Below, one piece after another: positions 1-12,942 of a stretch of DNA of 64,000 nucleotides; position 1 is the first letter of the stretch, and each line of letters begins with the position of its first letter. The notes beneath the pieces were generated by a model that saw only the letters and a program-made list of their open reading frames with translations, was not told the DNA's origin and did no database searches. Source of the DNA: Callipepla californica brunnescens (taxonomy: Eukaryota; Chordata; Aves; Galliformes; Odontophoridae); assembly GCA_023055505.1 (NCBI GenBank), contig JALIRH010000043.1, forward strand, positions 3,296,001 to 3,360,000, given 5' to 3'. The position numbers and the translations under genes are program-made.

Positions 1-3000
1 TGATGTGGGGTCTCGGGGTCACCCCAATGAGGTCCTTTATGGGGTCCCCATGGGTGGCCCCAAGGAGAGGGTTTGGGGGGTCCCTGAGGAGGTCCCTAAG
101 ATTGTTATGGGTGTCCCCATGGAGGTGTCTCAGGTCCCCATGGGTGACCACAAGGTGGTGATGTGGGGTCTTGGGGTGACCCCAGTGAGGTGGGGTCCCC
201 ATGGTGTCCCCAAGGAGTTTGGGGGGTCCCTATGGTGGCTGTGGGTGTCCCCATGGAGGTGTCTCATGTCCCCATGGGTGGCCCCAAGGACATGGGATGG
301 GGACTCGGGTGACCCCAGTGAGGTCCTTTATGGGGTTCCCATGGGTGGCCCCAAGGTGGTGACATGGGGTCTCGGGGTGTCCCCAGTGAGGTGGGGTCCC
401 CATGGTGCCCCCAAGGAGTTTGGGGGGTCCCTATGGTTGCTGTGGGGTGTCCCCATGGAGGTGTCTCAGGTCCCCGTGGGTGACCCCAAGGTGATGACAT
501 GGGGTCTCGGGGTGACCCCAATGAGGGTGGAGTCCCCATGGTGTCCCCAAGGAGGGGCTTCAGGTCCCTTGGGGGTGTCCCCATGGTGTCCCCAAGGAGT
601 TTGGGGGGTTCCTATGGTGGGTATGGGTGTCCCCATGGAGGTGACGTGATGTCTCGGGGTCACCCCAATGAGGTCCTTTATGGGGTCCCCATGGGTGGCC
701 CCAAGGAGAGGGTTTGAGGTGTCCCTGAGGAGGTCCCTAAAATTGTTATGGGTGTCCCCATGGAGGTGTCTCAGGTCCCCATGGGTGACCACAAGGTGGT
801 GATGTGGGGTCTTGGGGTGACCCCAGTGAGGTGGGATCCCCGTGGTGTCCCCAAGGAGTTTGGGGGGGTCCCTATGGTGGCCATGGGGGTCCCCATGGAG
901 GTGTCCCAGGTCCCCATGGGTGGCCCCATGGAAGTGATGTGGGAACTCGGGGTGGCCCCAGTGAAGTCCTTAATGGGGTCCCCATGGGTGGCCCCAAGGA
1001 GGTGCTTCAAGACCCCAAGGGTGGCCCCAAGATGTTGACATGGGGCTTTGGGGTGACCCCAGTGAGGTGCAGTTCCCATGGGTGGCCCCAAGGTGGTGAC
1101 ATGGGGGTCTCGGGGTGTCCCCAATTGGGGTGGGGTCCCCATGGTGTCCCCAAGGAGTTTGGGGGGTCCCTATGGTGGGTATGGGTGTCCCCATGGAGGT
1201 GATGTGGGGTCTCGGGGTCACCCCAATGAGGTCCTTTATGGGGTCCCCATGGTGCCCCCAAGGAGTTTGGGGGGGTCCCTATGGTGGCTGTGGGTCTCCC
1301 CATGGAGGTATCTCAGGTCCCCGTGGGTGACCCCAAGGTGATGACATGGGGTCTCGGGGTGACCCCAATGAGGTGGAGTCCCCATGGTGTCCCCAAAGAG
1401 GGGCTTCAGGTCCCTTGGGGTGTCCCCTTGGTGTCCCCAGGGAGTTTGGGGGGTTCCTATGGTGGGTATGGGTGACCCATGGAGGTGTCTCAGGTCCCCA
1501 TGGGTGGCCCCAGTGTGGTGACAGGGGGTCTCGGGGGTGACCCCAATTGGGGTGGGGTTCCCCATGGTGTCCCCAAGGAGTTTGGGGGGTCCCTATGGTG
1601 GCTATGGGGGTCCCCATGGCGGTGTCTCAGGTCCCCATGGGTGGCTCCAAGGAGATGGGATGGGGACTTGGGGTGACCCCAGTGAGGTCCTTTATGGGGT
1701 CCCCATGGTGTCCCCAAGGAGTTTGGGGGGTCCCCACAGAGGTGTCTTAGGTCCCCATGGGTGGCCCCAGTGTGGTGACATGGGGTCTTGGGGTCACCCC
1801 AATGAGGTCCTTTATAGGATCCCCGTGGGTGGCCCCAAGGTGATGGGATTGGGATTTGGGGGTGACCTCAGTGAGGTCCTTTATGGGGTCCCCATGGTGT
1901 CCCCAAGGAGCTTAGGGAGTCCCTATGGTGGCTAGGGGGTCCCTGTGGAGGTGTCTTAGGTCCCCATGGATGGCCCCAAGGTGATGGGATGGGGAGGGGC
2001 TTCAGGTCCCTTGGGGTGTCCCCTTGGTGTCCCCAAGGAGTCTGGGGGGTCCTTATGGTGGGTATGGGTGTCCCCATGGAGGTGACGGGGTCACCCCAAT
2101 GAGGTCCTTTATGGGGTCCCCATGGGTGGCCCCAAGGAGAGGGTTTGGGGTGTCCCTGAGGAGGTCCCTAAGATTGTTATGGGTGTCCCCATGGAGGTGT
2201 CTCAGGTCCCCATGGGTGGCCCCAAGGAGTTTGGGGGGTCCCTATGGTGGCTGTGGGTGTCCCCTTGGCGGTGTCTCAGGTCCCCATGGGTGGCCCCAAG
2301 GAGATGGGATGGGGACTTGGGGTGACCCCAGTGAGGTCCTTTATGGGGTTCCCATGGGTGGCCCCAAGGTGGTGACGTGGAGTCTTGGGGTGTCCCCAGT
2401 GAGGTGAGGGTCCCCATGGTGCCCCCAACGAGTTTGGGGGTTCCCTATGGTGGCTATGGGGGTCCCTATGGTTGCTGTGGGTGTCCCCATGGAGGTGTCT
2501 CAGGTCCCCGTGGGTGACCCCAAGGTGATGACATGGGGTCTCGGGGTGACCCCAATGAGGTGGAGTCCCCATGGTGTCCCCAAGGAGGGGCTTCAGGTCC
2601 CTTGGGGTGTCCCCATGGTGTCCCCAGGGAGTTTGGGGGGTTCCTATGGTGGGTATGGGTGTCCCCATGGAGGTGATGTGGGGTCTCGGGGTCACCCCAA
2701 TGAGGTCCTTTATGGGGTCCCCATGAGTGGCCCCAAGGAGAGGGTTTGGGGGGGTCCCTGAGGAGGTCCCTAAGATTGCTGTGGGTGTCCCCATGGAGGT
2801 GTCTCAGGTCCCCATGGGTGACCACAAGGTGGTGATGTGAGGTCTTGGGGTGACCCCAGTGAGGTGGGATCCCCGTGGTGTCCCCAAGGAGTTTGGGGGG
2901 TCCCTATTGTGGCTGTGGGTGTCCCCATAGAGGTGTCTCATGTCCCCATGGGTGGCCCCAAGGACATGGGATGGGGACTCAGGTGACCCCAGTGAGGTCC

Positions 3001-5560
3001 TTGATGGGGTCCCCATGGTGTCCCCAAGGTGTTTGGCAGTTCCCTAAGGTTGCTACAGATGTCCCCATGGAGGTGTCTCAGGTCCCCATGGGTGGCCCCA
3101 AGGAGATGGGATGGGGACTTGGGGTGACCCCAGTGAGGTCCTTTATGGGGTTCCCAAGGGTGGCCCCAAGGTGGTGACGTGGAGTCTTGGGGTGTCCCCA
3201 GTGAGGTGGGGTGGGGTCCCCATGGTGTCCCCAAGGAGTTTGGGGGGGTCCCTATGGTGGCTATGGGGGTCCCTATGGAGGTGTCTCAGGTCCTCATGGG
3301 TGGCCCCATGGAAGTGATGTGGGAACTCGGGGTAACCCCAGTGAAGTCCTTTATGGGGTCGCCATGGGTGGCCCCAAGGAGGTGCTTCAAGACCCCAAGG
3401 GTGGCCCCAAGATGTTGACATGGGGCTTTGGGGTGACCCCAGTGAGGTGCAGTTCCCATGGGTGGCCCCAAGGTGGTGACATGGGGTCTCGGGGTGTCCC
3501 CAATTAGGGTGGGGTCCCCATGGTGTCCCCAAGGAGTCTGGGGGGTTCCTATGGTGGGTATGGGTGTCCCCATGGAGGTGATGTGGGGGTCTCGGGGTCA
3601 CCCCAATGAGGTCCTTTATGGGGTCCCCATGAGTGGCCCCAAGGAGAGGGTTTGAGGTGTCCCTGAGGAGGTCCCTAAGATTGTTATGGGTGTCCCCATG
3701 GAGGTGTCTCATGTCCCCATGGGTGGCCCCAAGGACATGGGATGGGGACTCGGGTGACCCCGGTGAGGTCCTTTATGGGGTCCCCATGGTGTCCCCAAGG
3801 TGTTTGGGGGGGTCCCCTAAGGTTGCTACAGATGTCCCCATGGAGGTGTCTCAGGTCCATGTGGGTGGCCCCAAGGTGGTGATGTGGGGTCTTGGGGTGA
3901 CCCCAGTGAGGTGGGGGTCCCCATGGTGTCCCCAAGGAATTTGGGGGGGTCCCCACAGAGGTGTCTCAGGTCCCCATGGGTGGCCCCAGTGTGGTGACAT
4001 GGGGTCTCGGGGTCACCCCAATGAGGTCCTTTATGGGGTCCCCGTGGGTGGCCCCAAGGTGATGGGATTGGAATTTGGGGGTGACCCCAGTGAGGTCCTT
4101 TATGGGGTCCCCATGGTGTCCCCAAGGAGTTTGGGGGGGTTCCTATGGTGGGTATGGGTGTCCCCATGGAGGTGTCTCAGGTCCCCATGGGTGGCCCCTG
4201 TGTGGTGACATGGGGTCTCGGGGTGTCCCCAATTGGGGTGGGATCCCCGTGGTGTCCCCAAGGTGTTTGGGGGGTCCCTATGGTGGCTGTGGGTGTCCCC
4301 ATGGCGGTGTCTCAGGTCCCCATGGGTGGCCCCAAGGAGATGGGATGGGGACTTGGGGTGACCCCAGTGAGGTCCTTTATGGGGTCCCCATGGTGTCCCC
4401 AAGGAATCTGGGGGGGTCCCTATAGTGGCTATGGGTGTCCCCATAGAGGTGTCTCAGGTCCCCATGGGTGGCCCCAGTGTGGTGACATGGGGTCTTGGGG
4501 TCACCCCAATGAGGTCCTTTATGGGGTCCCCATGGGTGGCCCCAAGGAGTTTAGGGGGGTCCCTATGGTGGCTGTGGGTGTCCCCGTGGTGGTGTCTCAG
4601 GTCCCCATGGGTGGCTCCAAGGAGATGGGATGGGGACTCGGGGTGACCCCAGTGAGGTCCTTTATGGGGTTCCCATGGGTGGCCCCAAGGTGGTGACGTG
4701 GAGTCTTGGGGTGTCCCCAGTGAGGTGGGGTCCCCATGGTGCCCCCAAGGAGTTTGGGGGGTCCCTATGGTGGCTGTGGGTGTCCCCATGGAGGTGTCTC
4801 AGGTCCCCGTGGGTGACCCCAAGGTGATGACATGGGATCTCGGGGTGACCCCAATGAGGTGGAGTCCCCATGGTGTCCCCAAGGAGGGGCTTCAGGTCCC
4901 TTGGGGTGTCCCCTTGGTGTCCCCAAGGAGTTTGGGGGGTTCCTATGGTGGGTATGGGTGTCGCCATGGAGGTGACGTAGGGTCTCGGGGTCACCCCAAT
5001 GAGGTCCTTTATGGGGTCCCCATGGGTGGCCCCAAGGAGAGGGTTTGAGGTGTCCATGAGGAGGTCCCTAAGATTGTTATGGGTGTCCCCATGGAGGTGT
5101 CTCAGGTCCCCATGGGTGACCACAAGGTGGTGATGTGGGGTCTTGGGGTGACCCCAGTGAGGTGGGATCCCCGTGGTGTCCCCAAGGAGTTTGGGGGGGT
5201 CCCTATGGCGGCTATGGGAGTCCCTGTGGTGGCTGTGGGTGTCCCCATAGAGGTGTCTTAGGTCCCCATGGGTGGCCCCAAGGTGGTGACATGGGGTCTT
5301 GGGGTCACCCCAATGAGGTCCTTTATGGGGTCCCCGTGGGTGGCCCCAAGGTGATGGGATTGGAATTTGGGGTGACCCCCGTGAGGTCCTTTATGGGGTC
5401 CCCATGGTGTCCCCAAGGAGTTTGGGGGGTCCCTATGGTGGCTATGGGGTTCCCCATGGCGGTGTCTCAGGTCCCCATGGGTGGCCCCAAGGAGATGGGA
5501 TGGGGACTTGGGGTGACCCCAGTGAGGTCCTTTGTGGGGTCCCCCCGGTGTCCCCATGGG
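1..5560. repeat. GC-rich minisatellite array in an MPND intron
   Basis: About 5.5 kb built almost entirely from variants of a few motifs, such as GTCCCCATGG, CCCCAAGGAG, TTTGGGGGGTCC, GGTGTCTCAGGTCC and CCCCAGTGAGGTCC. The motifs recur every few tens of bases, with no single clean period. Longer blocks recur: the block around 1001-1080 returns at about 3381-3460 (offset 2380). A block with GAGGGGCTTCAGG is seen near 550, 1398, 2585 and 4884. The array continues past the left edge and stops just before the MPND exon at 5593. Both strands contain many overlapping open frames because the repeat has few stops. They have different frames and no splice logic, so I treat them as non-coding. Confidence 0.93.
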
Positions 5561-5592
5561 GCACAGCCCTCACCCCATGGCGGTGCCCGCAG

Positions 5593-7749
5593 GCGCTGCC
5601 CAGCGAGGGCGAGGAGGAAGAAGTGCCCGAGGAGGAGGAGGAGTTGGGGGGGGGGGGGACAGCGGGGCCCCCCCCGGCGGAGCCCACGGACGGGAGGAGC
5701 CGGAAAACACAGAGCACCACGGAGCAGTGCGCGGGGACAGCGCGGGGTGCGGGGATACGGGGTGTGGGGATATGGGGTGCGGGGGACACCATGGGGTGCG
5801 GGGTTATGGGGTGCGGGGATATGGGGTGCAGGGATGGGGGGCGGCAGTGGGGCTGGGGGACAGGATAGGGTGGGGGAATGGGGGGGAGGAGGGAAAGGGG
5901 TGGGGGGGGGGTAATGTGGGGGGAGGAATGGGGTTTGGGTGGGGGGTAATGGGGTTCTGGTGGAGGTAGTGGGGTTCTGCTGGTGGTAATGGGGTTATAG
6001 AGGTGGTAATGGAGCTATGGTGGAGTTAATGGGGTTGTGGCGGTAATGGGGTTGTGGTGGCGGTTGTGGGGTTGTGCTGGCAGTAATGGGGTTGTGGTGG
6101 CGGTAATGGGGTTCTGATGGCGGTAATGGGGTTGTGGTGGCGGTATTGGGGTTGTGGTGGCGGTAATGGGGTTCTGTGCACTTCTGAGCAGAGCCGCCCC
6201 CCCCCGGGTCAGATCCCGGCGAGCAGAGCCCGCGTGCCCGTGCCCGTCCGTTACTGCGCGCTGGGAGCGCGCGATGCCGCCAGGTACGGTGAGCCCATCC
6301 CCCACAGCTGCGGGGTGGGGGCCGCGTGCAGCGGGGCCGTGCGTTGCAGGAGCCCACGGACGCTGGTGGAGGTGACGCCGTTCTCGGCCGTGCACAAGTT
6401 CCAGCCCTTCAACGTGGCCGTGTCCAGCAACGTGCTGCTGCTGCTGGTGCGTGACCCCCCCCCCCCCACCCCACGCGGGTCGCTGTGGGGTCCGCTCTGC
6501 ACGGCGCTTCTCTCGCAGGACTTCCACAGCCACCTGACGCGCAGCGAGGTGGTGGGGTACCTGGGGGGCCGCTGGGACACGGACACGCAGGGTATGCAGC
6601 GGGGGTTTGGGGGGGGGGGCGGCCCCGCAGCGCCCGGCATCGCCGCGTCCCCGCAGTGCTGACGGTGCTGCGCGCGTTCCCGTGCCGGAGCCGCCTGGCG
6701 GACGCTGAGACCGCGGGAGCGGTGGAGGAGGAGGTGATGCCCCCCCCCCCCCCCCCCCCCCGCCCATCCCCCCACCCCTTTCCCCCCCCCCCCCCCGGTG
6801 CCGCGCGGTCTCACGGTGCCCGCAGATCTGTCAGAGCCTGTTCCTGCGTGGGCTGTCGCTGGTGGGGTGGTACCACAGCCATCCCTTCGGCCCCGCGCTG
6901 CCGTCCCTGCGCGACATCGACGCGCAGATGGATTACCAGCTCAAGCTGCAGGGCAGCGCCAACGGCTTCCAGCCCTGCCTGGCCCTCATCTGCGGTAACC
7001 ACCCCCCCCCCCAAACCCCAACCCCACCCGTGGGGGGGCACGGGGCCGCCCCTCCCCCCCCCCCCCCCAGCCCCTCCCGTCCCCCGCAGGGCCGTACTAT
7101 CACGGTAACCCCGGCGTGGAGTCCAACATCGCGCCCTTCTGGGTGATGCCGCCCCCCGGAGGTGAGCGGTCCCCATCCCCACCCCCGTACCCCCCCCCCC
7201 CCCCCGGGGCGGTGCTGACGGTGACCCCGCCCGCTCCGCTCCAGCAACGGCCCAACGATTACGGCATCCCCATGGCCGTGGAGGTGGCCTACATCCAGGA
7301 CGGCTTCCTCACCAACGACGTGCTGCAGGAGATGGTGAGCGGGGGCACGGGGGGTCCCCACACCGCCACCACAGCCCGGAGGGGTTCGGCCGTGGGGGGC
7401 GGGGAAGGAGCGCTCCCCCCCCCCCCCCCCCAGCACAGCCCCCCCCTCCCCCCCCCCCCAGACGCTGCTGGTGGAGTTCTACAGAGGCGCCCCGGACCTG
7501 GTGAAGTTCCAGGAGCTGTGGAGCCAGGAGCGCACGTACCTGGACAAGCTGAAGGTGGGGGGCACCGCTCAACACCCCTAACCCCCCCCCCCCCCCCCCA
7601 TCGCACCCAGCGGGGCTTCACTCCTCCGTGGGGCAGAGCTCATCCCCCCCCCGTTCCCGCAGGGCTCCCTGGCGTCCCGCAGCCCCAAGGAGCAGAGCTT
7701 CGCCCCCATCCTGGAGCAGATCTACGGCCTGCTGCGGCACAGCAGCTGA
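5593..7749 (+). CDS. MPND: MPND, MPN domain-containing protein (3' part)
   Basis: This is a JAMM/MPN-family protein, nuclear, a putative metalloprotease or reader; mammalian MPND has been linked to chromatin and N6-methyladenine recognition. The exons I infer are 5593-5726, 6227-6283, 6350-6446, 6519-6591, 6657-6733, 6826-6994, 7090-7161, 7245-7334, 7462-7554 and 7663-7749 (TGA stop). The first encodes an acidic linker (PSEGEEEEVPEEEEE). Then follow RYCALGARDAAR, FQPFNVAVSSNV, DFHSHLTRSEVVGYLGG and the intact zinc motif in WYHSHPFGPALPSLRD (H-x-H-P-x6-S-x2-D). The protein ends a few residues after the LDKLK segment, as in mammals. The N-terminal exons lie left of the window, beyond the minisatellite. 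The reading frame is continuous across all junctions except 7161/7245, where one extra base breaks it at a C6 run. The boundary 5726/6227 is chosen because its phases agree; an acceptor at 6212 is also possible. SAFB2 lies tail-to-tail downstream. Confidence 0.93.
5740..6180. repeat. Short G-rich tandem repeats in an MPND intron
   Basis: Two adjoining simple arrays fill the intron between the acidic exon and the next MPND exon. About 5745-5840 repeats GGGGATATGGGGTGC-like units. About 5945-6175 repeats units of the type GGTGGCGGTAATGGGGTTGT with small changes. Both are strongly strand-asymmetric, with G on the coding strand. They have no coding potential that would join the flanking exons. 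Confidence 0.75.
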
Positions 7750-7978
7750 GCGCGGCCGTGCTGCGGGGACACGGCCCCCCCCGCCGCCCCCCACGAGTGT
7801 CGGGGACCCCCGGGCAGCAGCTGTGGGGGCTGCGGGGTCAGGGGGACGGCCCCGACGCATTCACAGTGTGACAGAGCCCAGGGAAATAATCGGGAGATGG
7901 CAGTGCCGCGCTCAGAGACGCCGCGCGCGCCCGTGTGCCCGCACGCAGCGGTGCCGCTCAGGAACTCCAGCGCAGCTC

Positions 7979-7987
7979 TGTATTAAA
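7979..7987. terminator. Overlapping candidate poly(A) signals of MPND (+) and SAFB2 (-)
   Basis: On the plus strand ATTAAA stands at 7982-7987, 233 bases past the MPND stop. On the minus strand the same place reads AATACA (7984-7979), 23 bases past the SAFB2 stop. Both are known variant hexamers, but neither is the canonical AATAAA. The two stop codons are only about 260 bp apart, so the 3' UTRs must be very short or overlap. The minus-strand call is the weaker one. Confidence 0.5.
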
Positions 7988-8006
7988 AAATAGATCTATT
8001 TGTGGC

Positions 8007-11000
8007 TCAGTAGCGGCGGGCGAAGCGGGGCGCGCCGGCTCTGCTGGGCCGCTCCGGTCCCACCGACCCCCCCGGGAACGCCGTGCTGTGCCCCGCGGGG
8101 CTCTGCTGAGCGCCCACCGCCGCCGCTCCGCGCCTGGAAACGAGAGCAGCGATGGGGGCCGAGCCCCGCAGCCCGCAGCCCCGCGGGGCTCCGGCATCGA
8201 GCTGAGCCCGCATCAGCTCCGTGGGAACGACCCACGCGTGGCTCCTTACCCTGCCGGCCCTCCTCGGTGCAGCGCGTGGCCCGGCCCCGGCTGAGCAGGA
8301 GCGCCTCGATCACCACCTGAGGGCAGGGAGAGGGGGACGGTGGGGGAGGAGCAAGGCCGAGCCGTGCTCCTAGCAGAAAGCCGCCTGCCCCACGCTGCCC
8401 CACGCCTCTGCGCTCCCCCAGCAGTGCCGCCGAGCTCCGTGGGCTCTGAGCACCACGAGCCGCCCATGGCAGGAGCACGATCGCACCGCTAAGCAGCAAG
8501 AGTACCTTGCCATCTCTCATGATCCCGTCCCATCACTCCTCCAGCCACATTTCCCTGCCATGAACGATCTTGGTGCCCCTCTAACCTCCGACCATCATCT
8601 CCCCAGCCACGGCCATCTCTTAAAGAAATAAAAGAAAGTCTTCTGGGTGCGCCCCTTATGGGCTCAGCAGCGCAGGCGGCGTTAGGGCAGCACAGCGCTG
8701 CTCTGCCTGACCCTGACCCGCACCGAACCACGGCAGCCTCGGCCCCCCCCAGCTCAGCGCCCGCACGCAGCTACCAGGACAGACCCCCGCGGGAGGGCAC
8801 GGCTCCACGGAGCGCCCACGGCCCCCACGCTGTGCGTGTGTGTGTGGGAGATGCTGAAGGAAGCAGGAGGAGAAGCACTCGCTGCCACCCGCCGCCCCCG
8901 AAGCCGCGGGGCAGCAGCAGCGGGGCACTAACCGGGTCTGTGGGGGGATCCCTCTGCCTTCCGTCATCCTCCGCTCGGAGCCGTAACCGCCCCACGCATC
9001 ACGGGAGTCCCGCGCATGGCGCTCGGGGCCGTGCCGCTCCTCCGGGTAATGCTGGAAGGGAAACGGGGCCGTGTGATGTGGGGCTGAGCCTGCTCCCCGT
9101 CCCGGCAGCACTGCCCCTCTCAGAGGACGTCACAGCGTTATGTGGGAGCTGACTGCCCCAAAAGGAAAGCAGCCGCTGTGCCACGCAGCACTGCCTCCAC
9201 GGCCGCCACAGCAGCACAGCCGCTGCCGGCTGCAGACCGGGCTTTCACTCCGCATCCGCCTCCGGGATTTGACTCTGAGGAACAACTTCTTCCTCTGTAG
9301 CCGCAGGAATCACCTCCTGCCACATCACCCCACCCCAAACCCCACATCACCCCACCCCAAACCCCACATCACCCCACCCCAAACCCCACCCCACCCCAAA
9401 CCCCACATCACCCCACCCCACACCCCACCCCACCCCGCGCCCCGAGCTCGCCTCACCCCAGCAGCGCTTCCCCGTGCGGACAGTAACACCGCGCTGCTGC
9501 AGTTTGTCTGAAAGCAGTGCCCCCGGGGCCTTGACCCACCTGCCCATCCCGCTCCGGAATTCCTCTTGAGCCATCTCTTCTGGAAGGGAAAAAGAGCTCC
9601 AGTTACGCACGGCCGTAATTCCGGTGTCGGTGCGAAGCAGCGCACGGATTTTGACGTTCGGAGGTTCTGAGAATGGCAGCGTGTTCAGCTGCCGCACAAT
9701 GACACCGAGCGCTGGCTGCAGTGGACGCGTGCACAGAGACCAAAGCGAGACCTAGGGCAGCGTAACGCAGTGCCAGACAAGGCCAGCCCCGGGGCACGGA
9801 CACGCTGAGCCCGGCAGCGCCACGGACAAAGTTACGGCACAGTGCAGAGGCACTGCTGCTCCCAGAGCCCCTCGGAGAGCAACAAAAGAGCACTGAGTGC
9901 GATGCAGGGCTCAGCCAGGCTGGGCTGAGGACAAGGAAAGCAGCAGGGCTCTCTGCTTCCATGAGCACAGCAGAAGGCGGTGAGCTTCCCCCCGAGGAGC
10001 GTCCCACACCGACCTGTCCAGGGAGTGCTCCTGGTAGCGGCCGCGCTCCCGGTGGTCGAAGTCGTGGAAGCGCTCCTGGCGGACGAAGTCGGAGTGGTAT
10101 CTGTCATCCAGCGCCAAACGCTTCGGCTCCGGCCAGTACGGATCGTCCCTCCTGCGAGACAGAAACCTCGTGCACCATCCACCTCCTGACACCACACTGC
10201 GCCCAACACAACTGTCCCAACCGCATTCCGATCCGTACGGCACAGCTCACGACTGCGGGCAGCACCGCGGCCTCAGCAGGAACCAGGGGCACGAGGGGCA
10301 CAAAGCACCATCCTGCTCTGTGCTTCAGGACCCCGCAGTCAGAGCGCACCTCAGCCCAACCACCAGCACAACTGCCACTGAGCCACGGCCCCACGGGGAC
10401 CCCCACCCGAGCACCCCCTCCATGAAGAGGTCCTGCTTCGCTTCCAACCCGCCCCCCTCCAGCACACGCAGTCCGTGCAGGACTCCCATCCTCACGGACT
10501 CCTCCTGAGGGAACGGTCCCTAACTCCTTCAAAGCCTCCGCTACGAAGCTGAGCTGACACCGCCTCCAGCAGCGCACCCCCAGCAGCACGCGGCTGCACG
10601 CACCACGGCCGTACCTGCCGTCATCGTAGGGCCTCCTCATGGCCGAGCGGCGCTCCTGCTCGTAGCGCAGCTGCTCCTGCTGCCGCCGCAGCTCTTCCCT
10701 CTCGCGCTGGATGCGCTCCTGCTCCCTCCTCCTCTCCTGCTCGATGTGCATCCGCTCCCTCTCCAGCCTCTCCCTCTCCAGGCGCTCCCTGTCCAGGCGC
10801 TGCCTCTGGAACTCCAGGCGCTCGCGCTCCCTCTGCAGCCGCTGCCGCTCGTCCCTCTCGTGCAGGGCCTGCAGGCGCTGCTCGCGCTCCCGCCGCTCTC
10901 GCTCTCTAATTAACAGCACACGTTTCAGCCAAACGAGGCCTCGGTGCTCGCTCTGTGTGCGTGTTGGGTCGCCCTTCACAACACAAACGCTCTTCCCACA

Positions 11001-12911
11001 AGCAAACAGACGTCCGAAAGGAGGGAAGCCGCTCCTCCTCTGTGCTGGGCTGAGTTTTTGTGGGGCACAGCGTGTCCTCACAGAGAGCTCCAACAAAGAA
11101 AGGATTTAGAGGGCATCTGAAGCGCCCACGGAGAGCACGCGTTACGAACACTCAGCTGCGGCTGAGCAGAGCTGGCAGCGCTCAGAGCCGTCCCAGCACG
11201 GCCTGCTCACAGCCCAACGCTCGGGGATGCCCTCAGAACGCTGCGACCCCTCAGCTCAGTGCTGCGGCCCGTCCTGTTTAATGTCTGCACTGATGACCTG
11301 GGTGAGGGCACCCTCAGTCAGTTTGCAGGTGACACCAAGTTGGGAGGATGTGCTGATGTGCCTGAGGGTAGGGAGGCCCTCCAGAGGGACCTGGATAGGC
11401 TGAACAGCTGGGCTGAGCTCAATGGGATGAGGTTCAATAAGGCCAAGTACCGGGTGCTGCACTTTGGCCACAATAACCCCATGCAGTGCTATAGGCTTGG
11501 GGCAGAATGGCTTGAGGAGTGTATAGAGGAAAAGGACCTGGGGGTGTTGGTTGATGCTTGGCTGAATGTGAGCCCACAGTGTGCCCAGGTGGCCAAGAGA
11601 GCCAACAGCATCCTGGCCTGTATTAGGAACAGTGTGGCAGCAGGAGCAGGGAGGTGATCATCCCCTGCGCTCAGCTCTGGTGCGGCCGCACCTCGAGTGC
11701 TGTGTTCAGGTTTGGGCTCTCACTACAAGAGAGACATCGAGGCCCTGGAGCGTGTTCAGAGAAGGGCAACAAAACCGTGCGGGGTCTGGAGCACAGGGCT
11801 ATGAGGAGCGGCTGAGGGAGCTGGGATTGTTCAGTGTGGAGAAGAGGAGGCTCAGGGGAGAGCTCATCGCAGCGTACAGCTTCCTCAAGGGGGGCTGTGC
11901 TGAGGAGGGGTCGGCCTCTGCTCCCAGCTAACTAATGACAGCACGAGAGGCAACGGCCACAAGCTGCACCAGGGGAGATTGAGATTGGATCTGAGGAACA
12001 ACTTCTTCTCTGAAAGAGCGGTCAGACCCTGGGATGGCTCTGCCTAGGGAAGGGGTGCAGCCACCGTCCCCAGAGCTGCTCGTGGAGCACCTGGATGAGG
12101 TGCTATGGGATACGACGGAGTAGCTCGGTGGGTAGGGATGGTGACATGAGGATGGTTGGGCTACGTGACCTTGTAGGTCCTTTCCAACCTCGTGTTGCTA
12201 CGAATCTATGACGTCTGTGAGCAACAGCTCAGCACCACAGTGACCTGAGGCACAGGTGGAAGGGCCAGGACAGAACTACACTGAATGCAACTGGAATCAC
12301 AGCCAGGGGAGACACGGGCAGTGCCCCCACGGGCAGTGCCCCCCACCCAGGGCTGACGCAGAACTCACCGGCGCCGCTCGGTTTCGCGGATCTCCCGCTC
12401 CCTCTGCCGCTGCCGCTCCCGCTCGCGCTGCTCTTTGATTTTATCGAACGATAAGATATCCTGCTTCTCTTTGCTCTCGGATTTGCGGTCCTGGCTCTTC
12501 GTGCTCTGAGTTGAACCGAAGCGACACGTGAGCTGAGCACTGAGCAGCGTGAGCTCCGATTGCAAAGCAAAGCGTCCGCTCCACAACGACCCAGAGCAGA
12601 GCAGCAGAGCTCCGCAGAGGTGATCACCTCTGGAGAAGGCGGGGAGTGCCCAGAGCTCGGCCGCAGCTCCCCGCGGCTGCGAGCGCACACGGATATTAGA
12701 GGCACATGACCCCGTGCTGGTGGCACACGGTGCCCCACCGCAAAGGTCAGCACCAGAATGTGCCACCCCAACACCAGCATCAAATGACACTCCTGCTGCC
12801 TCAGCCACAGCCATGCACGGAGCGAGCCGCCCCAGGGCACAGCCAGCACCGCTCTGCATCGTGCTGCACCCCGGGACAACGGCTCCCCAGGAACACAGCC
12901 CTGCAGCGCGC

Positions 12912-12942
<31 letters not shown>

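Noticed and set aside
5..5914. Many open frames of 60-260 codons on both strands
   Set aside because: They follow the minisatellite, overlap one another in different frames, encode only low-complexity repeats (such as GVPMEVSQVPMG) and have no splice or start context. The last ones merge into MPND exon sequence in the wrong frame.
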